Shown piece by piece: positions 5,940 through 7,073 of a DNA stretch of 7,073 nt. This DNA comes from Chloroflexota bacterium (GTDB taxonomy: Bacteria; Chloroflexota; Anaerolineae; UBA1429): contig JAAYXX010000082.1 in assembly GCA_012515695.1 (NCBI GenBank), forward strand, positions 1-7,073, written 5' to 3'. The notes below the pieces were generated by a model. That model worked only from the letters and a program-made list of their open reading frames with translations. It made no database searches and was not told the DNA's origin. The translations under genes and the position numbers were made by a program. The number at the start of each line of letters is the position of its first letter. Within the stretch, counting starts at the first letter, position 1.

Positions 5940-6869
5940 ATGAAAATCACTGCAATGCACCGAGTTTTGCTTCTGCTGACCATCGTAATCGCCCTGGCCG
6001 CCTGCACGCAACAAACGCCCCCCACAACCGTGCCAACGACAGCGCCCCCGGAGGCTACCGCTGTGCCGCCCACAACGGCACCGACAACGGCGCCGGAAGC
6101 CACCGAGGCCCGGCCTACGGCTGCTCCGACAGAGCCAGAAGCCACAGAGGCCCCCGCGTCGGGCAACGTCTTTAGCTTTAACGGCATCGAGTTCACCATC
6201 CCCGAGGCCGTCGCCAGTGGGGCTACCGCTGGCCTCGTCCCCGCCTCGCAGGAGGAGGACGCGCCCGAATTTGCCATCAACCCAACTTTTACAGAGATCA
6301 TCCTGCTTGACTACCCGATCCAGGACGGGTTTTCCGATGCCATGATCCAGGTCTTCCCGGTAGCCGAATACGTCGAGATGAGCGAGACCGCCGGGCAGAG
6401 GGTGCAGGAGATGCAGGCGCTGCTCGCCGAGAAGCCAGCCGCGCCCGAAGCGGAAATCCCCGTGCTGCCCCTATTGGGCGCAGCCCAGGTCTTCCACACT
6501 CAGGTGCAATACCTCGATTTCGCCAATGGTTCCGGCGTTCGCTTTGTGACGCTGTACGCGCAAGGTGTCGGACCTGTTACCAACCAAGAGATTTTCTACA
6601 CGTATCAAGGGCTTACGTCTGATGGCGCTTACTGGGTATCGGCCAGACTGCCGGTCAATGTGGCATTCCTGCCAGCCGACGCCGAAGCGGCAGAGAACCC
6701 GTCCGCCGATGACGTTGCCTTCCCGGGATGGGACGCCGATGTAGAGCAATTTGAATCCTACTACCAGGCAGTCGCCGACAAATTGAACGCGGCCCAGGCC
6801 GACGAGTTTACGCCCGACCTGACCGACTTGGACGCCATGATGCAGTCATTGAGCATAGTTGCGCCATAG
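5940..6869 (+). CDS. Secreted lipoprotein with Thr/Pro-rich linker, unknown function
   Basis: This 309-aa protein begins with a lipoprotein signal peptide: basic start, hydrophobic core LLLLTIVIALAA, and lipobox LAAC with Cys22 as the lipidated residue. It should therefore be anchored to the outer face of the membrane. Cys22 is the only cysteine. Residues 23-74 form a low-complexity Thr/Pro/Ala/Glu linker with repeated TTAP and EATEA units, probably a flexible wall spacer. The globular part (about 75-309) begins FSFNGIEFTIPEAV and contains ILLDYPIQDGF (121-131), QVQYLDFANGSGVRFVTLYA (188-207) and IFYTYQGLTSDGAYWVSA (218-235). It resembles conserved hypothetical secreted proteins I associate with Chloroflexota. 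No enzymatic motif is visible. The frame and start are secure; the function is unknown. Confidence 0.88.
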   Translation: MKITAMHRVLLLLTIVIALAACTQQTPPTTVPTTAPPEATAVPPTTAPTTAPEATEARPTAAPTEPEATEAPASGNVFSFNGIEFTIPEAVASGATAGLVPASQEEDAPEFAINPTFTEIILLDYPIQDGFSDAMIQVFPVAEYVEMSETAGQRVQEMQALLAEKPAAPEAEIPVLPLLGAAQVFHTQVQYLDFANGSGVRFVTLYAQGVGPVTNQEIFYTYQGLTSDGAYWVSARLPVNVAFLPADAEAAENPSADDVAFPGWDADVEQFESYYQAVADKLNAAQADEFTPDLTDLDAMMQSLSIVAP

Positions 6870-6890
6870 CTGGCGGCGCCATAGCTGGCT
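6861..6890. repeat. 15-bp tandem duplication across the lipoprotein stop codon
   Basis: GCGCCATAGCTGGC occurs at 6861-6874 and again at 6876-6889, a 15-bp period. The first copy contains the last codons and the TAG stop (6867-6869) of the lipoprotein gene. The second copy forms one arm of the adjoining stem-loop. Confidence 0.85.
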
Positions 6891-6898
6891 AATGGCGC
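6876..6898 (+). terminator. Stem-loop after the lipoprotein gene, candidate terminator
   Basis: GCGCCAT (6876-6882) pairs perfectly with ATGGCGC (6892-6898), 6 bp after the stop codon. Inner bases AGC and GCT can add pairs across a single bulged A. The following TAACATTTCG is only weakly T-rich, so intrinsic termination is plausible but not certain. Confidence 0.5.
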
Positions 6899-6987
6899 TA
6901 ACATTTCGCGGATCAAGTGCTGGAGCAAGATCGGAGTGGCCCTCACCCCCGGCTGTACCCAGCCGCTCCCTCTCCCAAAGGGCGAGG

Positions 6988-7002
6988 GCGGCATACATGC
7001 CG
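6988..7002. repeat. Direct repeat copy 1: GCGGCATACATGCCG
   Basis: The 15-bp unit contains the palindrome CGGCAT-AC-ATGCCG. An identical copy lies 44 bp further on (start to start). This copy directly follows a hairpin, with which it shares its first base. Confidence 0.85.
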
Positions 7003-7031
7003 AGCCAAACGCCTTCTCCCCCTGGGAGAAA

Positions 7032-7046
7032 GCGGCATACATGCCG
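7032..7046. repeat. Direct repeat copy 2: GCGGCATACATGCCG
   Basis: This copy is identical to the one at 6988-7002. It follows the TTCTCCC hairpin after one base, repeating the arrangement of hairpin then palindrome. Confidence 0.85.
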
Positions 7047-7073
7047 GTGCCCCGGAGGGGCGGATGAGGGTGA

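Larger units (their letters stand above)
6940..7073. repeat. Hairpin-rich palindromic repeat element (REP/MITE-like), right end possibly cut off
   Basis: CCCTCACCC (6940-6948) and GGATGAGGG (7062-7070) form imperfect inverted ends (8 of 9 pair). Between them lie four hairpins: CGGCTG-TACC-CAGCCG (6950-6965); CCCTCtCCC-AAA-GGGcGAGGG (6968-6988); TTCTCCC-CCT-GGGAGAA (7014-7030); GCCCC-GGA-GGGGC (7049-7061). No coding frame has a ribosome binding site or a recognisable product. The composition resembles the dispersed intergenic repeats of many environmental bacteria. Copy number elsewhere in the genome is unknown. Confidence 0.6.

Noticed and set aside
6761..7042. 93-codon minus-strand open frame at the right end
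   Set aside because: It spans the hairpin-rich repeat and the antisense of the lipoprotein gene, with no ribosome binding site or domain.
6940..7073. CRISPR array
   Set aside because: There are only two repeat copies, with a single hairpin-forming spacer of about 29 bp, and no cas gene in the window.

Overview
The window is GC-rich, gene-dense bacterial DNA and most resembles an environmental member of the Chloroflexota (Anaerolineae-like). The main reason is the last gene. It encodes a lipoprotein with a LAAC lipobox, a long Thr/Pro/Ala/Glu linker and a C-terminal domain of a type I associate with that phylum. Canonical Shine-Dalgarno sites precede all five complete gene starts and the one partial gene. 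The phylum assignment is inference; no rRNA or marker gene is present.

Layout, left to right: (1) positions 1-1814, minus strand: a partial gene for a large DUF4838 / alpha-glucuronidase-like protein that runs off the left edge, so its C-terminus is missing. (2) 1815-2146: a 332-bp divergent intergenic region with several inverted repeats and a candidate promoter for each side. (3) 2147-3905, plus strand: a two-gene ABC-2 exporter operon, ATPase then membrane permease, overlapping by 11 bp. (4) 3906-4020: a convergent gap with an 11-bp perfect stem-loop. (5) 4021-5136, minus strand: a GNAT acetyltransferase (GNAT_acetyltran / ZmaR-like type) with a C-terminal TPR-like tail. (6) 5137-5265: a short divergent promoter region. 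(7) 5266-5811, plus strand: a second, unrelated 181-aa GNAT acetyltransferase. (8) 5940-6869, plus strand: the lipoprotein. (9) 6861-7073: a 15-bp tandem duplication running over the lipoprotein stop codon, a stem-loop, then a hairpin-rich repeat element reaching the right edge with two copies of a 15-bp sequence that contains a palindrome.

Working together: only the ABC pair is a clear functional unit. The exporter followed by two acetyltransferases could be a small detoxification or resistance neighbourhood, but the genes lie in three transcription units and the substrates are unknown. The DUF4838 protein probably acts in carbohydrate metabolism and has no visible signal peptide. I see no tRNA, rRNA, CRISPR array, transposase, phage or plasmid gene. 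I found no convincing new multi-gene system. The most notable items are the repeat element at the right end, the domain fusions and the structured intergenic region.
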